Below the pieces are notes generated by a model. The model made no database searches. It saw nothing but the letters and a program-made list of their open reading frames with translations, and was not told the origin of the DNA. Below are positions 41,371 through 51,114 of a stretch of DNA of 64,000 nt, one piece after another; position 1 is the first letter of the stretch, and each line of letters opens with the position of its first letter. The DNA is from Cyanobacteriota bacterium (lineage in GTDB: Bacteria > Cyanobacteriota > Cyanobacteriia > CACIAM-69d), in assembly GCA_022402445.1 (NCBI GenBank), contig JAKRSF010000004.1, positions 257,876-321,875 of the forward strand, read 5' to 3'. A program made the position numbers and the translations under genes.

Positions 41371-41455
41371 CAAGGGGTTTAAACCCCTTGCCCCAACCTG
41401 TAGCCCCAACCTGTAGCCCCAACCAGTTGCCCCAACCAGTTGCCCCAATCTGTTA
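41371..41455. repeat. Perfect 20-bp palindrome followed by five 13-bp tandem repeats
   Basis: CAAGGGGTTTAAACCCCTTG at 41371-41390 is a perfect palindrome. It is followed by CCCCAACCTGTAG twice, CCCCAACCAGTTG twice and CCCCAATCTGTTA (41391-41455). The 233-base gap between the membrane protein and the MalK-like gene holds only this. A related copy is at 12133-12171. Confidence 0.85.
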
Positions 41456-41484
41456 CCCCGACTGACTTGGCCAATCATTCAGCC

Positions 41485-42801
41485 CTAGGGTCGCACCGCC
41501 GCCCCCGTGGCCGGATCGAACAGGTGCATCCGCTCCGGCGGAATCGATAGCCAAAGCTGCTCGCCCACCGGAGCCGTGTGATCCCCCTCTAGGCGCACCT
41601 GCCACGACCCCAGGGCGCTGGCCCCCGCATCGAGCGATCGCAGGAAACTGCCATCCAGGGGCTCCACATGGGCGATCGTTTCCGCCCCGAGGGCCTCCAG
41701 GCGCTGGATTTGCACCGGCAGATTTTTCGGCGCAGGCAGGCCCATCTGCCAATGCTCGGGCCGAATCCCCAACAGCAGCGCCCGCCCGTCATAGGGGGCC
41801 AACGGCTCGCCCCACAGTTCCGGCAGGGTCATGCGAAAGTCGCCGTTATTGAGCAGGGTGGGCGCTTTCACCCAAACGGGGAAGAGGTTGATGGCGGGCG
41901 AACCAATAAATTCCGCCACGAATCGGTTGGCGGGCTGGCGATAGATTTCCAGGGGCGGCGCAAGCTGCTGAATTTGGCCGCCGTTCATCACCGCCACGCG
42001 ATCGCCCATGGTCATGGCCTCCACCTGGTCATGGGTGACGTAGATCGTGGTGGTGCCCAGGCGCTTTTGCAGTTGCACGAGCTGCGATCGCGTCTCCGCC
42101 CGCAACTTGGCATCGAGATTACTCAAGGGCTCATCCATTAAAAAGGCCGACGGCTGCCGCGCGATCGCCCGCCCCAGGGCCACCCGCTGCTTTTGGCCCC
42201 CCGACAGTTCCTTCGGCAGCCGCCCCAAAAGCCCCTCGATCTGGAGCATTGCCGCCACTTGGTTCACCCGCTCCGCCACCTGCACCTCCTCGGGCGAACG
42301 GTAGCGCCAGGGCGTCGGCAACCCCCGCGTGAGGCCCACCAGGGCGCGATCGCCCCACCCCCGCCAGCGATCGCCAGTCCCCAGAGCCGCCCCCGAAGTT
42401 GCCCCGGAATCTAGCCCCAGACCCATCCGCCGCAGGCCAAACGCCAGATTGTCATAGACCGTCAGGTGCGGATACAGCGCATAACTCTGGAACACCATCG
42501 CCATATCCCGCGCCTTCGGCGGCAGGGCCGTCACCTCGCGATCGCCCACCCAAATGCGCCCCCCCGTCGGCTGCTCCAGCCCCGCGATCGCCCGCAGCAG
42601 CGTACTCTTGCCACAGCCCGACGGCCCCACCAGCACCAAAAACTCCCCATCCGCCACGGCCAAATCCACCCGCCGCAGCACCGACACCCCACTCCCCCCG
42701 CGATCGCGCGGCGGAAACGTCTTATACAAACTCTCGATCGCAACCCGAGCCACACCAACCTCCTCATCCCCCGCCGCCACCGGCCTAGGGGCCATAACCA
42801 T
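41485..42801 (-). CDS. MalK/UgpC-type ABC transporter ATP-binding protein
   Basis: The 438-residue ATPase has Walker A GPSGCGKST, Q-loop MVFQSYALYPHLT, signature LSGGQKQR, Walker B FLMDEPLSNLDAKLR and H-loop YVTHDQVEAMTMGDR. A C-terminal TOBE-type region of about 150 residues follows. Between the Q-loop and the signature lies an extra segment of about 45 residues (from GLDSGATSG to WRYRSPEE). Relatives import sugars, glycerol-3-phosphate or compatible solutes. No permease is adjacent, so it may be a shared ATPase. Confidence 0.9.
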   Translation of the reverse strand: MVMAPRPVAAGDEEVGVARVAIESLYKTFPPRDRGGSGVSVLRRVDLAVADGEFLVLVGPSGCGKSTLLRAIAGLEQPTGGRIWVGDREVTALPPKARDMAMVFQSYALYPHLTVYDNLAFGLRRMGLGLDSGATSGAALGTGDRWRGWGDRALVGLTRGLPTPWRYRSPEEVQVAERVNQVAAMLQIEGLLGRLPKELSGGQKQRVALGRAIARQPSAFLMDEPLSNLDAKLRAETRSQLVQLQKRLGTTTIYVTHDQVEAMTMGDRVAVMNGGQIQQLAPPLEIYRQPANRFVAEFIGSPAINLFPVWVKAPTLLNNGDFRMTLPELWGEPLAPYDGRALLLGIRPEHWQMGLPAPKNLPVQIQRLEALGAETIAHVEPLDGSFLRSLDAGASALGSWQVRLEGDHTAPVGEQLWLSIPPERMHLFDPATGAAVRP

Positions 42802-42896
42802 AAACTCCCTAAGAACCCCTAAGAATCCCTAGCCCTTCGCAATCTTCCCCGAGAAACCCCCCAACAGCCCACAAAAAAACCAACAAAAAAAACCAT

Positions 42897-42925
42897 AAAA
42901 AAACAGGGGTGCGACGCACGCCCCC
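42897..42925 (-). terminator. Terminator of the psaF-psaJ-psaL operon
   Basis: Minus strand: a GC-rich stem (GGG, one bulged base, GTGC pairing with GCACCCC) with a GTC loop, then TG and seven T (42897-42903). It is 48 bases after the psaL stop. Confidence 0.75.
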
Positions 42926-42973
42926 CCGATTCCAGATTCCAGAAACTAAAACAAACTCAAGCTTAGGCGCGAT

Positions 42974-43465
42974 CTACGACGACCAAACGCCCCGGGCAAT
43001 CTCCACCAACGGAGCCACATAGGGCGTCGTGCAGAGGAAATAGGCAAAGAACGCACCGCCGCAGCCCCCAATCAAGAAGCTACCCGCGAACTCGCTCCAA
43101 CCGCCCTTCGTGGACAGATCCGCCGGAGCCGTCGGAGCCGTCACCGACGCCAGCGGCGCACCCGAGCCCACGGCCCCATAGATCGACAGGCAAACCGTCA
43201 GGATCGACACCAAACCCACCGACGCCAACAGACCGGCCAAATCGCCGTACTCCGTTGCCCGCAGGGGACCGAGCAGCGCAAACGGCCCATAGAGCAAATA
43301 GCCATGGGCCATGCCCACCTCCAAACCACGCCGCGCCGGCGACAGGTTCGGACGATAGGCCGGCAGCGCTTGGATAAACGCCTTGCTAAAACCCGAACCG
43401 GAAATCGGGGTAGACAGGTGACCGACTTGGGGATCGCCGGTATGGGAAACCACGTCAATCGACAT
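42974..43465 (-). CDS. psaL: Photosystem I reaction centre subunit XI
   Basis: 163 residues: GDPQVGHLSTPISGSGFSKA, LPAYRPNLSPARRGLEVGMA and HGYLLYGPFALLGPLR, with two or three transmembrane helices. PsaL mediates PSI oligomerisation. It lies downstream of psaF-psaJ rather than beside psaI, which is absent from both flanks. Confidence 0.97.
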   Translation of the reverse strand: MSIDVVSHTGDPQVGHLSTPISGSGFSKAFIQALPAYRPNLSPARRGLEVGMAHGYLLYGPFALLGPLRATEYGDLAGLLASVGLVSILTVCLSIYGAVGSGAPLASVTAPTAPADLSTKGGWSEFAGSFLIGGCGGAFFAYFLCTTPYVAPLVEIARGVWSS

Positions 43466-43644
43466 AATTACAAAAAGTCCTTCTAACGCTGTGCGTGCAA
43501 TTCACCAACGCCGCCCCGCAGGAACGGCCCTTGGCCCAGCGGCAACCACAACGGTTACGCGGGCAGTGATAACGAAAGGCTCAACCTCCGCTACATCCGC
43601 ACCGCGCCGCGATCGCCCCAAGACCTCGCTCGATTCATGGGCCA

Positions 43645-43675
43645 GATCAACTGAATCGTAGATCTTCAATTGATC
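43645..43675 (-). other. Hairpin in the psaJ-psaL gap
   Basis: GATCAATTGA and TCAGTTGATC (as read on the minus strand) pair over 10 bp with one G-U and an 11-base loop, 22 bases after psaJ. No U-run follows, so an RNA processing or stability element is more likely than a terminator. The rest of the 231-base gap contains no psaI or other gene. Confidence 0.5.
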
Positions 43676-43696
43676 CATCCATCAGCCGACCTGCGC

Positions 43697-43822
43697 CTAG
43701 AACGGCGTCGTCAGCATGTCCGGCACAAAGCGGTTGAACTCAATCAAAATCCCGGCGGTGACCGTCATCCAGAGGGTCGCCAGCACGGGAGCAGTGGACA
43801 GATATCGTTGCAAATCTTTCAT
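43697..43822 (-). CDS. psaJ: Photosystem I reaction centre subunit IX
   Basis: The 41-residue ORF reads [20 protein letters not shown], then a single membrane helix with [18 protein letters not shown], the full PsaJ pattern. It lies 53 bases after psaF. PsaJ stabilises PsaF and peripheral chlorophylls. Confidence 0.97.
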   Translation of the reverse strand: MKDLQRYLSTAPVLATLWMTVTAGILIEFNRFVPDMLTTPF

Positions 43823-43875
43823 TGCGGCATTCTCCTAACCAACCAGCACGGGGTTCGCGATCGCCAGGGGAAACC

Positions 43876-44358
43876 CTAGCGCGGGGAAACGGTGATTTCG
43901 TCGTCCTTGGCAAACATCTTGCCGCCGCTGTACTCACCAAAGGCGAGCAACGGCCAGGTGGCCCCGCTGAGGGAGCACTTGACGGCCAGGGGCACGTCGA
44001 TGACGATTTCCATCTCTTCGGGATTCTTGGACTTCTTCGCCGCCTGTAGGTAGGACCGGCCAGCCCAGCCAATCCAACCGGCGATGTACAGGAACATCAC
44101 GCCAGGGATCACGAACTCGGACAGGTGGGCGAGGTTGCCATCCGCAATCAGGTGGGGCAGCCCCTCTTCGCCACACAGCAGGGTGGAATAGGACTCAAAA
44201 CGGGCTTTATCTTGGGCGGTGGCCGCAGCCTTAGCACGCTGAACGAAGGCCGGCGTTTCACCGCAGGGCTTCAGGTTCGCGTAATAGTCTGCCTTGGCGA
44301 CGGGGGCAAACCCCAGCCAGAGGCACGCCGCGAGGACGAGTGCAAACAGTTGTCGCAT
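43876..44358 (-). CDS. psaF: Photosystem I reaction centre subunit III
   Basis: 160 residues with a signal peptide (FALVLAACLWLGFAPVAKA), then DYYANLKPCGETPAFVQRAK and YSTLLCGEEGLPHLIADGNL with the conserved Cys pair. A membrane helix VIPGVMFLYIAGWIGWAG and a C-terminal VSPR follow. The mature N-terminal domain is lumenal and helps dock cytochrome c6 or plastocyanin. A good AAGGAAA site precedes the ATG. Divergent from tsaD. Confidence 0.97.
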   Translation of the reverse strand: MRQLFALVLAACLWLGFAPVAKADYYANLKPCGETPAFVQRAKAAATAQDKARFESYSTLLCGEEGLPHLIADGNLAHLSEFVIPGVMFLYIAGWIGWAGRSYLQAAKKSKNPEEMEIVIDVPLAVKCSLSGATWPLLAFGEYSGGKMFAKDDEITVSPR

Positions 44359-44545
44359 AGATTGTTTCCTTCTGTGCCGTGAAACAATTACGGGTTTTAG
44401 AAAATAGTGAAGTTGACTGTGGCCGCAGCCCGCGCGCGTGGGAGTGAAGATCCCTTGCGATGGTTGCCTTGGGGGCGATCGCCAACGCTAAACTGCTACT
44501 AACAGCCCATACTTCCACCCAAAATATCAGCGCAGCCGAGATTCC

Positions 44546-45736
44546 ATGACCGTCGCTTTAGCAATTGAAACAAGTTGTGATGAAACTGCCGTGGCGATTG
44601 TTAAAGATCGTCAAGTTTTAAGTAGTATTGTTGCGTCCCAGGTGAAGCTCCATGAACCCTACGGGGGGATTGTGCCGGAGGTGGCGTCCCGGGGCCATGT
44701 GGCGGATCTGAATCCGGCGATCGCGCGGGCGTTGGAGGAGGCGGATCTGGCGGGGGGCTGGGGGGCGATTGATGCGATCGCGGCCACCTGCGCGCCCGGT
44801 CTGGTGGGGGCGCTGCTGACGGGGGTGACGGCGGCGAAGACGCTGGCGATGGTGCATGGCAAGCCCTTTTTGGGGGTGCATCATCTGGAGGGCCATGTGT
44901 ATGCGTCCTATTTGACGGATCCGACCCTGGAGCCGCCGTTTTTGTGTTTGCTGGTGTCGGGGGGCCACACGAGTTTGCTGGCGGTGCGCGGCTGTGGGGA
45001 CTACGGCGCGATCGGCGAGACCCGGGACGATGCGGTGGGCGAAGCGTTTGATAAGGTGGCGCGGCTGCTGGGGTTGGGCTATCCGGGGGGACCGGTGATT
45101 GATCGGCTGGCGGCGACGGGGAATCCGGCGGCGTTTGCGTTTCCGGAGGGGCGGGTGTCGCTGCCTGGTGGGGGGGTGCATCCCTACGATACGAGTTTCA
45201 GTGGCCTGAAGACGGCGGTGCGCTACACCATTGAGCGGCTGGGGCGAGAAAAGCCGGGGGAACCGTTGCCGATCGCGGATCTGGCGGCGAGTTTCCAGGC
45301 GGCGGTGGTGCGGGCGCTGGTGAAGCGGACGATCGCGGCGGCGCAGGATCTGGGTTTTTCGACGATCGCGGTGGGGGGCGGTGTGGCGGCGAATCGGGGG
45401 CTGCGATCGGCCCTAGCGGCGGCGGCGGACCCCCTGGGCCTGAAGGTGGTGTTCCCGCCGATGGCCTACTGCACGGACAATGCGGCGATGATTGCCTGCG
45501 CGGCGGTGGCCCATTTCGAGGCGGGGCGGCGATCGCCGATGAATCTGGGGGCGCGATCGCGGCTGGCCATCACCGATACCCTATCCCTCTATGGGGCGGA
45601 GCGATCGCCCTCGGCCCCGTTGCGGGAGGACTCCCTAGGGGAACGGGGCGGGCCTGAACCGGTGCGTCCTTCGGGCGATCGGCCCGTGGTGGGTGCGGCC
45701 CCGCTGGCCTCCGGCATGGTCCCGAGGCAGCCATAG
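44546..45736 (+). CDS. tsaD: tRNA N6-threonylcarbamoyladenosine transferase TsaD, with C-terminal extension
   Basis: The 396-residue protein has ETSCDE at 8-13, HHLEGH at 112-117 (metal ligands), LVSGGHTSL and [11 protein letters not shown]. The fold normally ends near [12 protein letters not shown] (about residue 348). The last 48 residues are Pro/Ser/Gly/Arg-rich and lie over the 3' end of the opposite-strand cyclase gene (148-base overlap). It makes t6A37 in ANN-decoding tRNAs with TsaB/C/E. Confidence 0.96.
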   Translation: MTVALAIETSCDETAVAIVKDRQVLSSIVASQVKLHEPYGGIVPEVASRGHVADLNPAIARALEEADLAGGWGAIDAIAATCAPGLVGALLTGVTAAKTLAMVHGKPFLGVHHLEGHVYASYLTDPTLEPPFLCLLVSGGHTSLLAVRGCGDYGAIGETRDDAVGEAFDKVARLLGLGYPGGPVIDRLAATGNPAAFAFPEGRVSLPGGGVHPYDTSFSGLKTAVRYTIERLGREKPGEPLPIADLAASFQAAVVRALVKRTIAAAQDLGFSTIAVGGGVAANRGLRSALAAAADPLGLKVVFPPMAYCTDNAAMIACAAVAHFEAGRRSPMNLGARSRLAITDTLSLYGAERSPSAPLREDSLGERGGPEPVRPSGDRPVVGAAPLASGMVPRQP

Positions 45737-48000
45737 CTCAAGAAACGATTGCGCCCCTGGCGTTTGGCCTGGAACATGGCCATGTCCGCCCGCTCCAGCA
45801 GTTGTTTGGGGTCGGTGCCGTCGGTGGGGAAAAAGGCGATGCCAATGCTGGTGGTGACGGCCATGGTTTGCCCTTCGATCTGGTAGGGGCGCGAGATGGT
45901 TTCCACCACCTTACGGGCGACGCGATCGGCCACCTGGTGCCGGGGAATGGCGGGCAGCAGGACGGCAAATTCATCGCCCCCCAACCGGGCCACGGTGTCG
46001 CTGCTGCGCAGGTCGGCGCTGAGCCGTTGGGCCACCTCCTTGAGCAGCAGATCCCCCGCGTGGTGGCCGTAGGTGTCGTTGACGGCCTTGAAGCCATCGA
46101 GGTCGAGGAACATGACGGCCCCGTAGAGGTGGTTGTCGTCGGCCCAGGTGAGGGCTTGGGTGAGGCGCTCCTGGAGCAGTTGGCGGTTGGGCAGGCCCGT
46201 GAGCAGGTCGTGGGTGGCCTGGTAGCGCAGGAAGTCTTCGGAGATGCGGAGCTGTTCGTTGTGGCTGCGCAGTTCGGCGGCGGTGCGTTTGAGTTCCTCT
46301 TCCATGTGCCGCTGGTCGGTGATGTCCCGCAGGACGCCCACGAGGAAGAGGTTGCCGGCGCGATCGCGGTGGAGGGAGCGTTTGGTGAGGAAGATGCGAT
46401 CGCCCTGGCCGTCGGGGGAGCGGTCTGGGGCGGCGGGGCTGGGCAGGCGGGATTCCGATTCTTGGATTTCGCCCGTGGCGAAGGTGCGCAGATCCTGGGT
46501 GGCGATCGCGGCGGCCAGGGCGGGGGGCAGCACATCTTCGGCGCGGCGATCGATCAGGGCTTCGAGGGGATAGCCCAGGAATTCGCAGAAGGCGCGGTTG
46601 AGGACGATCCAGCGGCGATCGCGATCCTTGACGAAAACCGGGTCGGGGATGGTGTCAATGATTTGGTTCAAAAATTCCTTCGAACGGGCCAATTCCTGCT
46701 GCCGTCGGGCCACCTGAACGGTGATCAGCAGGCCGGACCCCACCCAGGCCAGCAGGGGCGGCACCAGGGGAACCCACCCCCCCGCGATCGCCAGCAGGCC
46801 ATAGGCGATCGCCGCGATCGCCCCGGCACCGGCCACCAGCCCCCCCAGGGCCACCCAGGACAGGGGCCGCCACGCACAGAGGGCACCGCCCCCCAGGGCA
46901 AAGGCCAGAATTCCTACCCCTTCGAGCCAGTCGGGCAGGGTCCACAGGGGCGATCGCGCCCCCAGGGCTAGATCCAGCAGTTGGCTGACGAACTGGGCCT
47001 GTAATTCAACCCCATAGACCGGATCGGGGGTGCCATCCACGCGATCGCGCGATCGCAGGGTGCTGTAGGCCGTGTAGGTATAGTCCTTGAGGCTCTCCGT
47101 GGTGGCCCCCACCAGCACCACCTTGCCGCGAAAGGTCTCCGGTGCAACACGCCCCTGGAGGGTTTCCCAGAGGGACACCTCCGCGATCGAGCCGGACGGG
47201 CCACGGAAATCCGCCAGAATTTGATAGCCCGCCTCCGTCTGGGTTTGCACATAGCTCCCGGCCCCCGACGGCAGCGGATCAATCGCCGCACGGCCCCAGC
47301 GCAAACCGTAGGGATCCGTGGCGCTGCGCGATCGCAACTCAAGGCCCAACGGTTCCAAATAACGCTGGGCCAACAGCAGCGACAGGCTCGCAAAGCGACG
47401 GCGATCGCCCGTCCTCGGGTCATCGGCCCACCAATAGAGCAGATGGCGACGCACCAGCCCATCGCGGTCCAGGACAATGTTATTAAATCCGGCCCCCCGC
47501 TCCGTATCGAGGATCGGCGGCGGCAGGACCCCCTCGGAAAACCCATCCCCCATGCGCCGAATCGCCACTAGGGAGGGAATATCCCGAAAGGCCGCCTCTA
47601 GCTGGGCCGCACCCCCCTTGATGGGCACATCGCGATAAAAATCTAGGCCGATCGCGGCGGGCTGGGCCGCTGCAATCCGGCGCAACAGTTGGGCCATGGT
47701 GCCGTCATCAATGGGCCAACTGCCGAAGGATTGGATGTCTTTTTCCTTGACCCCGACGATGACAATGCGGGTTTCGGCGCTCTGGGGGGGGCGCGATCGC
47801 ACCAGGGCATCGTAGGCCGTCAGTTCCCAGCTTTCGAGCCAGCCCAGTTGGCGCACCCCCACCAGGGCCAACCCCACCAGCACCGAGGCCAGCAGCGATC
47901 GCAGGATTGGGCCACCGTCCCTAGACGGCCGTAAATCTGCGGGGGGGCGCAATCGCGGCCCGACCGTTCCCTTGAACCGCCTGCGTTGCCACACTGCCAT
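45589..48000 (-). CDS. Diguanylate cyclase with CHASE2 sensor, three membrane helices and PAS domain
   Basis: 803 residues. An N-terminal membrane helix ([18 protein letters not shown]) is followed by an extracytoplasmic CHASE2 domain (about 60-330: [31 protein letters not shown]). Three helices, a short coiled coil, a PAS domain ([20 protein letters not shown]) and GGDEF at 674-678 follow. RSSD lies five residues before GGDEF, an intact inhibitory I-site. It should make c-di-GMP. The last 50 or so residues after LSYGCLG are low-complexity and overlap tsaD antiparallel. Confidence 0.93.
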   Translation of the reverse strand: MAVWQRRRFKGTVGPRLRPPADLRPSRDGGPILRSLLASVLVGLALVGVRQLGWLESWELTAYDALVRSRPPQSAETRIVIVGVKEKDIQSFGSWPIDDGTMAQLLRRIAAAQPAAIGLDFYRDVPIKGGAAQLEAAFRDIPSLVAIRRMGDGFSEGVLPPPILDTERGAGFNNIVLDRDGLVRRHLLYWWADDPRTGDRRRFASLSLLLAQRYLEPLGLELRSRSATDPYGLRWGRAAIDPLPSGAGSYVQTQTEAGYQILADFRGPSGSIAEVSLWETLQGRVAPETFRGKVVLVGATTESLKDYTYTAYSTLRSRDRVDGTPDPVYGVELQAQFVSQLLDLALGARSPLWTLPDWLEGVGILAFALGGGALCAWRPLSWVALGGLVAGAGAIAAIAYGLLAIAGGWVPLVPPLLAWVGSGLLITVQVARRQQELARSKEFLNQIIDTIPDPVFVKDRDRRWIVLNRAFCEFLGYPLEALIDRRAEDVLPPALAAAIATQDLRTFATGEIQESESRLPSPAAPDRSPDGQGDRIFLTKRSLHRDRAGNLFLVGVLRDITDQRHMEEELKRTAAELRSHNEQLRISEDFLRYQATHDLLTGLPNRQLLQERLTQALTWADDNHLYGAVMFLDLDGFKAVNDTYGHHAGDLLLKEVAQRLSADLRSSDTVARLGGDEFAVLLPAIPRHQVADRVARKVVETISRPYQIEGQTMAVTTSIGIAFFPTDGTDPKQLLERADMAMFQAKRQGRNRFLSYGCLGTMPEASGAAPTTGRSPEGRTGSGPPRSPRESSRNGAEGDRSAP

Positions 48001-48058
48001 CTGGGTCCGTCATTGCACGGTTTGCCAATCGATGCACGCTGCGGATCGGGCCGCTCGG

Positions 48059-48382
48059 TTACCGCGATCGCCGGGCCGAAAAGAGCGACTCGATCAAGCT
48101 ACTGCGCCGCTGGAGCCGCTGGGCCCGTCGCACCCGCGCCGATTCCAGGGTTTCGTAGTGGTGCCGCCGCGTCCGGGGCCGGGTGGGCAGACCATCAAGC
48201 CCCTCCTCGAACCCCAGCAGCGTAATCGGCCCCCGTTCCCCCTGGAGCCAGACGGTGACGATCGCGCCGCCCACCCCACCAATGGCCGCCAGCAACAGCG
48301 CCCCTCCCCAGGGGTAGCCTCCCAAGAGCAGCCCCAGGAAAAAGATCAGGAGCCAGATGAGACCGGCATAAACGTAGTTCAT
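48059..48382 (-). CDS. Small membrane protein of unknown function
   Basis: 107 residues from ATG 48382 (MNYVYAGLIWLLIFFLGLLL); an ATG 12 codons upstream is possible. Two adjacent membrane helices (the second GGALLLAAIGGVGGAIVTVW) are followed by an Arg-rich cytosolic tail of about 50 residues (RRHHYETLESARVRRAQRL). Unrecognised. Confidence 0.65.
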   Translation of the reverse strand: MNYVYAGLIWLLIFFLGLLLGGYPWGGALLLAAIGGVGGAIVTVWLQGERGPITLLGFEEGLDGLPTRPRTRRHHYETLESARVRRAQRLQRRSSLIESLFSARRSR

Positions 48383-48554
48383 CGCGCCCGTACTCGGTAT
48401 ACGTCCATATGCGTCCATCGCTAGCTTAGGCCATTGGGCCTGTCGGGGTCGCCGCCGATCGCCCGATTTAAGATCCCAGGGTTGCCGAAACCAGGTCCGA
48501 AACCAGGTCCGGGGGCCGCCGCTGGGGTTTCCCCGCGCCAGGGGCCGTTGTCCG

Positions 48555-50138
48555 CTAGATCGCCCGCCGTGCGGCCAGTTGCTCCAATTGTGGATCGAGG
48601 CTTTGGGTGGTGTCTACGGTGAAAACCCGTGTTGCTTCGGTGGCACCAAAGGGTTCGGCGGCGGCGGCTTGGGCGTCGAGCAGGTCGGCGGTGGCGTCGG
48701 CGATGTCCCCCTGGCGCTGCTGGAGGCGATCGCGCAAGACCTCTAGGGGCGCGGTGCAGTGGACGATGGTGGCCGGGAGATGGGCCTGATCGGCTCCGGT
48801 CAACACCGCCTGCCGCAGGGCGTGGCGATCGTACTTCGCATCGAGGATCACGTCATAGCCCGCCTGGGCGAGGGCAAGGCCCAAGTCCGTGAGCTGGCCG
48901 TAGGTTTTTTCGGTCATTTCGGCGCTGTAGAGGGTTTGCGGCCCCTTTTCGTCCAGGGGAACGCCGCCGAGATGTTTGCGCACGGCGTCTGATCGCAGGC
49001 GTACCCCCCGATGGCGACGGGCGATTTGTTGGGCGACGGTGCTTTTACCGGAACCCGAAAGGCCGCTCATGATCCACAGGTGACCGGCGCGATCGCGGCT
49101 GTAGTCGGCGGCTTGGCGGTAGTAGTTGGCGGCGACGGTGGCGGCGCGATCGCGATCGGCCTGGGGGATGGCCGGATCACCGAGCAGGAATGAGGTCACC
49201 TTAGCACGCACATAGGTCTGGCGGCTGAGGTAGAGGGGCAGAACGTGCAGCCCGTCCCAGTCCCCCGTGCGTTCGCAGTATTCGTTCAGGAAGGCGTTGG
49301 CGAGGTCCGCGCGGCCCCGAGCTTCTAGATCCATCACCGTGAAGGCCACGTCGTACATCACATCCACAAACCGGAACGGTTCATTGAATTCGATGCAGTC
49401 AAACAGCATCGGTCGCCCCTGCCATTGGCAGATGTTGCCCAGGTGCAGGTCGCCGTGGCAGTTCCGCACAAATCCCCCGGCGGCGCGATCGCGCAGGAGT
49501 TGCGATCGCTGCTCAAAAAATGCCTCGGTCCAAGCTTTGGTGGCGTCAAACTGCTCCTGGGTTTGGGGGCCGCCGATGTAGCCCTCGGTCTGGGCGAAAT
49601 TTTCGTCAAAGGCCAGTTTCACCCGCTCCGGTGCGCCAAAGCTGGCGATGTAGTCATCCGTGGGTGCGCTTTGATGAAACTCCGCCACCACCCGCGCCAG
49701 GTCGATCACCGTCGCTTCGGTCACCTCACCCCGGTCAAAGGCGGCGCTCAGGAGGGTTTCCTGGGGAAATTGGCGCATTTTGACGGCATAGTCCACCGCC
49801 GCCGGGTCGTCGATCGCCGTCAGGGCAAATTGTTCTGGGTTTTCAGACGCACGCGCGGCCTCCGTCGGGGCGATCGCCACCACCTCCAGGTATAAATCCG
49901 CCGCCGATCGCCGATTGAGTTCCAGTTCGCGATCGCAGCATTCCCGGCGTTTTTCCGGCGTGGAGTAGTCCAAAAAGCCAAAATTCACCGGCTTTTTGAG
50001 TTTGTACACCACCTCCCCCGTCAGGAACACATAGGACACATGGGTTTGGAGCAGGGCGATCGGTTCCACCACCGGATGGGGATAGAACGCCGGTTGCAGC
50101 ATCTGTTCAACGAGGGGCGGGAGGGTTGCGGCGGCCAT
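48555..50138 (-). CDS. Bifunctional aminoglycoside-phosphotransferase-like / P-loop kinase fusion
   Basis: 527 residues. Residues 1-330 are an APH/ChoK-like domain with VYKLKKPVNFGFLDYSTPEK, catalytic CHGDLHLGNICQWQ and FDCIEFNEPFRFVDVMYDVA. From about residue 355 there is a P-loop kinase domain with GLSGSGKSTVAQQIARRH and a RSDAVRKHLGG segment. This COG2187-COG0645 fusion occurs in many proteobacteria and cyanobacteria with unknown substrate. Confidence 0.88.
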   Translation of the reverse strand: MAAATLPPLVEQMLQPAFYPHPVVEPIALLQTHVSYVFLTGEVVYKLKKPVNFGFLDYSTPEKRRECCDRELELNRRSAADLYLEVVAIAPTEAARASENPEQFALTAIDDPAAVDYAVKMRQFPQETLLSAAFDRGEVTEATVIDLARVVAEFHQSAPTDDYIASFGAPERVKLAFDENFAQTEGYIGGPQTQEQFDATKAWTEAFFEQRSQLLRDRAAGGFVRNCHGDLHLGNICQWQGRPMLFDCIEFNEPFRFVDVMYDVAFTVMDLEARGRADLANAFLNEYCERTGDWDGLHVLPLYLSRQTYVRAKVTSFLLGDPAIPQADRDRAATVAANYYRQAADYSRDRAGHLWIMSGLSGSGKSTVAQQIARRHRGVRLRSDAVRKHLGGVPLDEKGPQTLYSAEMTEKTYGQLTDLGLALAQAGYDVILDAKYDRHALRQAVLTGADQAHLPATIVHCTAPLEVLRDRLQQRQGDIADATADLLDAQAAAAEPFGATEATRVFTVDTTQSLDPQLEQLAARRAI

Positions 50139-50348
50139 GGGGATAGGTGGGGGGGGTAAACAAACCGTGGGGGATGCCCGAACGGCGACGGGGCAAGCAA
50201 TGGCTCACCCAATCAACCAACAAACCGCAAAACTGCACAATGTACAACTGTTTCCGGTGCAACGGCCCCCGCGATCGCCCCCGCTGCGGCCCATGCTCAC
50301 AAAAAATCGCCCAACACACGGCAAAATTGCCATTAAAAAATTGCCATT

Positions 50349-50377
50349 AAAAAAGGGAACTGGCTGAACCAATTCCC
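50349..50377 (-). terminator. Terminator downstream of rplY
   Basis: Minus strand: GGGAATTGG (50369-50377) pairs with CCAGTTCCC (50355-50363, one G-U) around a 5-base loop, followed by six U (50349-50354). It lies 84 bases after the rplY stop. The rest of the 322-base gap has two direct copies of ATTGCCATTAAAAA and no gene. Confidence 0.85.
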
Positions 50378-50460
50378 CCTGGGGATCCCGTAGGGCGATC
50401 GCGCATCCCATCGACGTTGCGATCGCCAGGGAACCCGTGAAAGTCTAAAAACTTGAGACC

Positions 50461-50757
50461 TTAGCCCTGGGTGTAGAAGCTCAGGTGATAGACCACCTTG
50501 TCCTTCCAGGGGTGCCGCTGGATTTCGTGCAGGACGGTTTCAGCGGTCCAGTCTTCGCTGGGAATCGACACCTGAATGGGGGTCTTGTTTTCCCGGGCAT
50601 CGCGCACCAGGAATTCCACTTCCTTGGCATCGAGGGTCACCAGGATCGACTCGCCGCCCTTGTGGCCGTAGATGTTGGCGGGGATGCGGCCGCTGCGGCG
50701 CAGGGCCTTGGGCTTTTGGCTCAGATCGCGCAGTTCGCAGGCAATGGACAAACCCAT
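50461..50757 (-). CDS. rplY: 50S ribosomal protein L25 (short form, 5S-binding domain only)
   Basis: 98 residues: SQKPKALRRSGRIPANIYGH, GGESILVTLDAKEVEFLVRD and VLHEIQRHPWKDKVVYHLSF, the L25 N-terminal domain. The C-terminal CTC extension of long L25 is absent, as in cyanobacteria. It binds 5S rRNA loop E. Confidence 0.93.
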   Translation of the reverse strand: MGLSIACELRDLSQKPKALRRSGRIPANIYGHKGGESILVTLDAKEVEFLVRDARENKTPIQVSIPSEDWTAETVLHEIQRHPWKDKVVYHLSFYTQG

Positions 50758-50905
50758 GGGATTTTAGCTCCTATTGTGAGGTTCGAGGGATGTTTAAACG
50801 GTCGATGCCTCGAACGGTATCGTCGGTGCGGCGGGCGACAACCATCGCAGCGCCGGTCGCTGATCCTAGCATCCGGCGGCGTCATTTTTAGAGTTTTCGC
50901 GCAGA

Positions 50906-51067
50906 TCAAGGCAGGGCCATGGCGCGATAGGTCAAGGCCCCCACAATCCAATAGGTCAGCAGCCACGCGAGGCTCAGGCCCAGCAGGGTGCCCAACAGGA
51001 TTTGGATGGCCTGCCGGGAGATGAAACCGAGGGCGCTGGAGATGCCGCGCAGAAAGGGCGATCGCAT
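50906..51067 (-). CDS. 53-residue single-helix membrane protein, unknown
   Basis: ATG 51067 opens a frame for MRSPFLRGISSALGFISRQA, then a strongly hydrophobic segment (IQILLGTLLGLSLAWLLTYW) and a short tail ending AMALP. It begins 47 bases after the thrS stop on the same strand, so it is probably co-transcribed. Amphipathic N-terminus plus one membrane helix is a coding-like pattern, but I know no family. Confidence 0.5.
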   Translation of the reverse strand: MRSPFLRGISSALGFISRQAIQILLGTLLGLSLAWLLTYWIVGALTYRAMALP

Positions 51068-51114
51068 GGGCTCGTACCAAAGGGGGGCAGCGGTCTAGAA
51101 AATCCAGAAAAAAT

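Noticed and set aside
41391-41455. 13-bp tandem repeats as a CRISPR array
   Set aside because: Units are contiguous without spacers and too short.
42840-43696. Possible psaI on either side of psaL
   Set aside because: No 35-40 residue hydrophobic frame of PsaI type was found in either gap.
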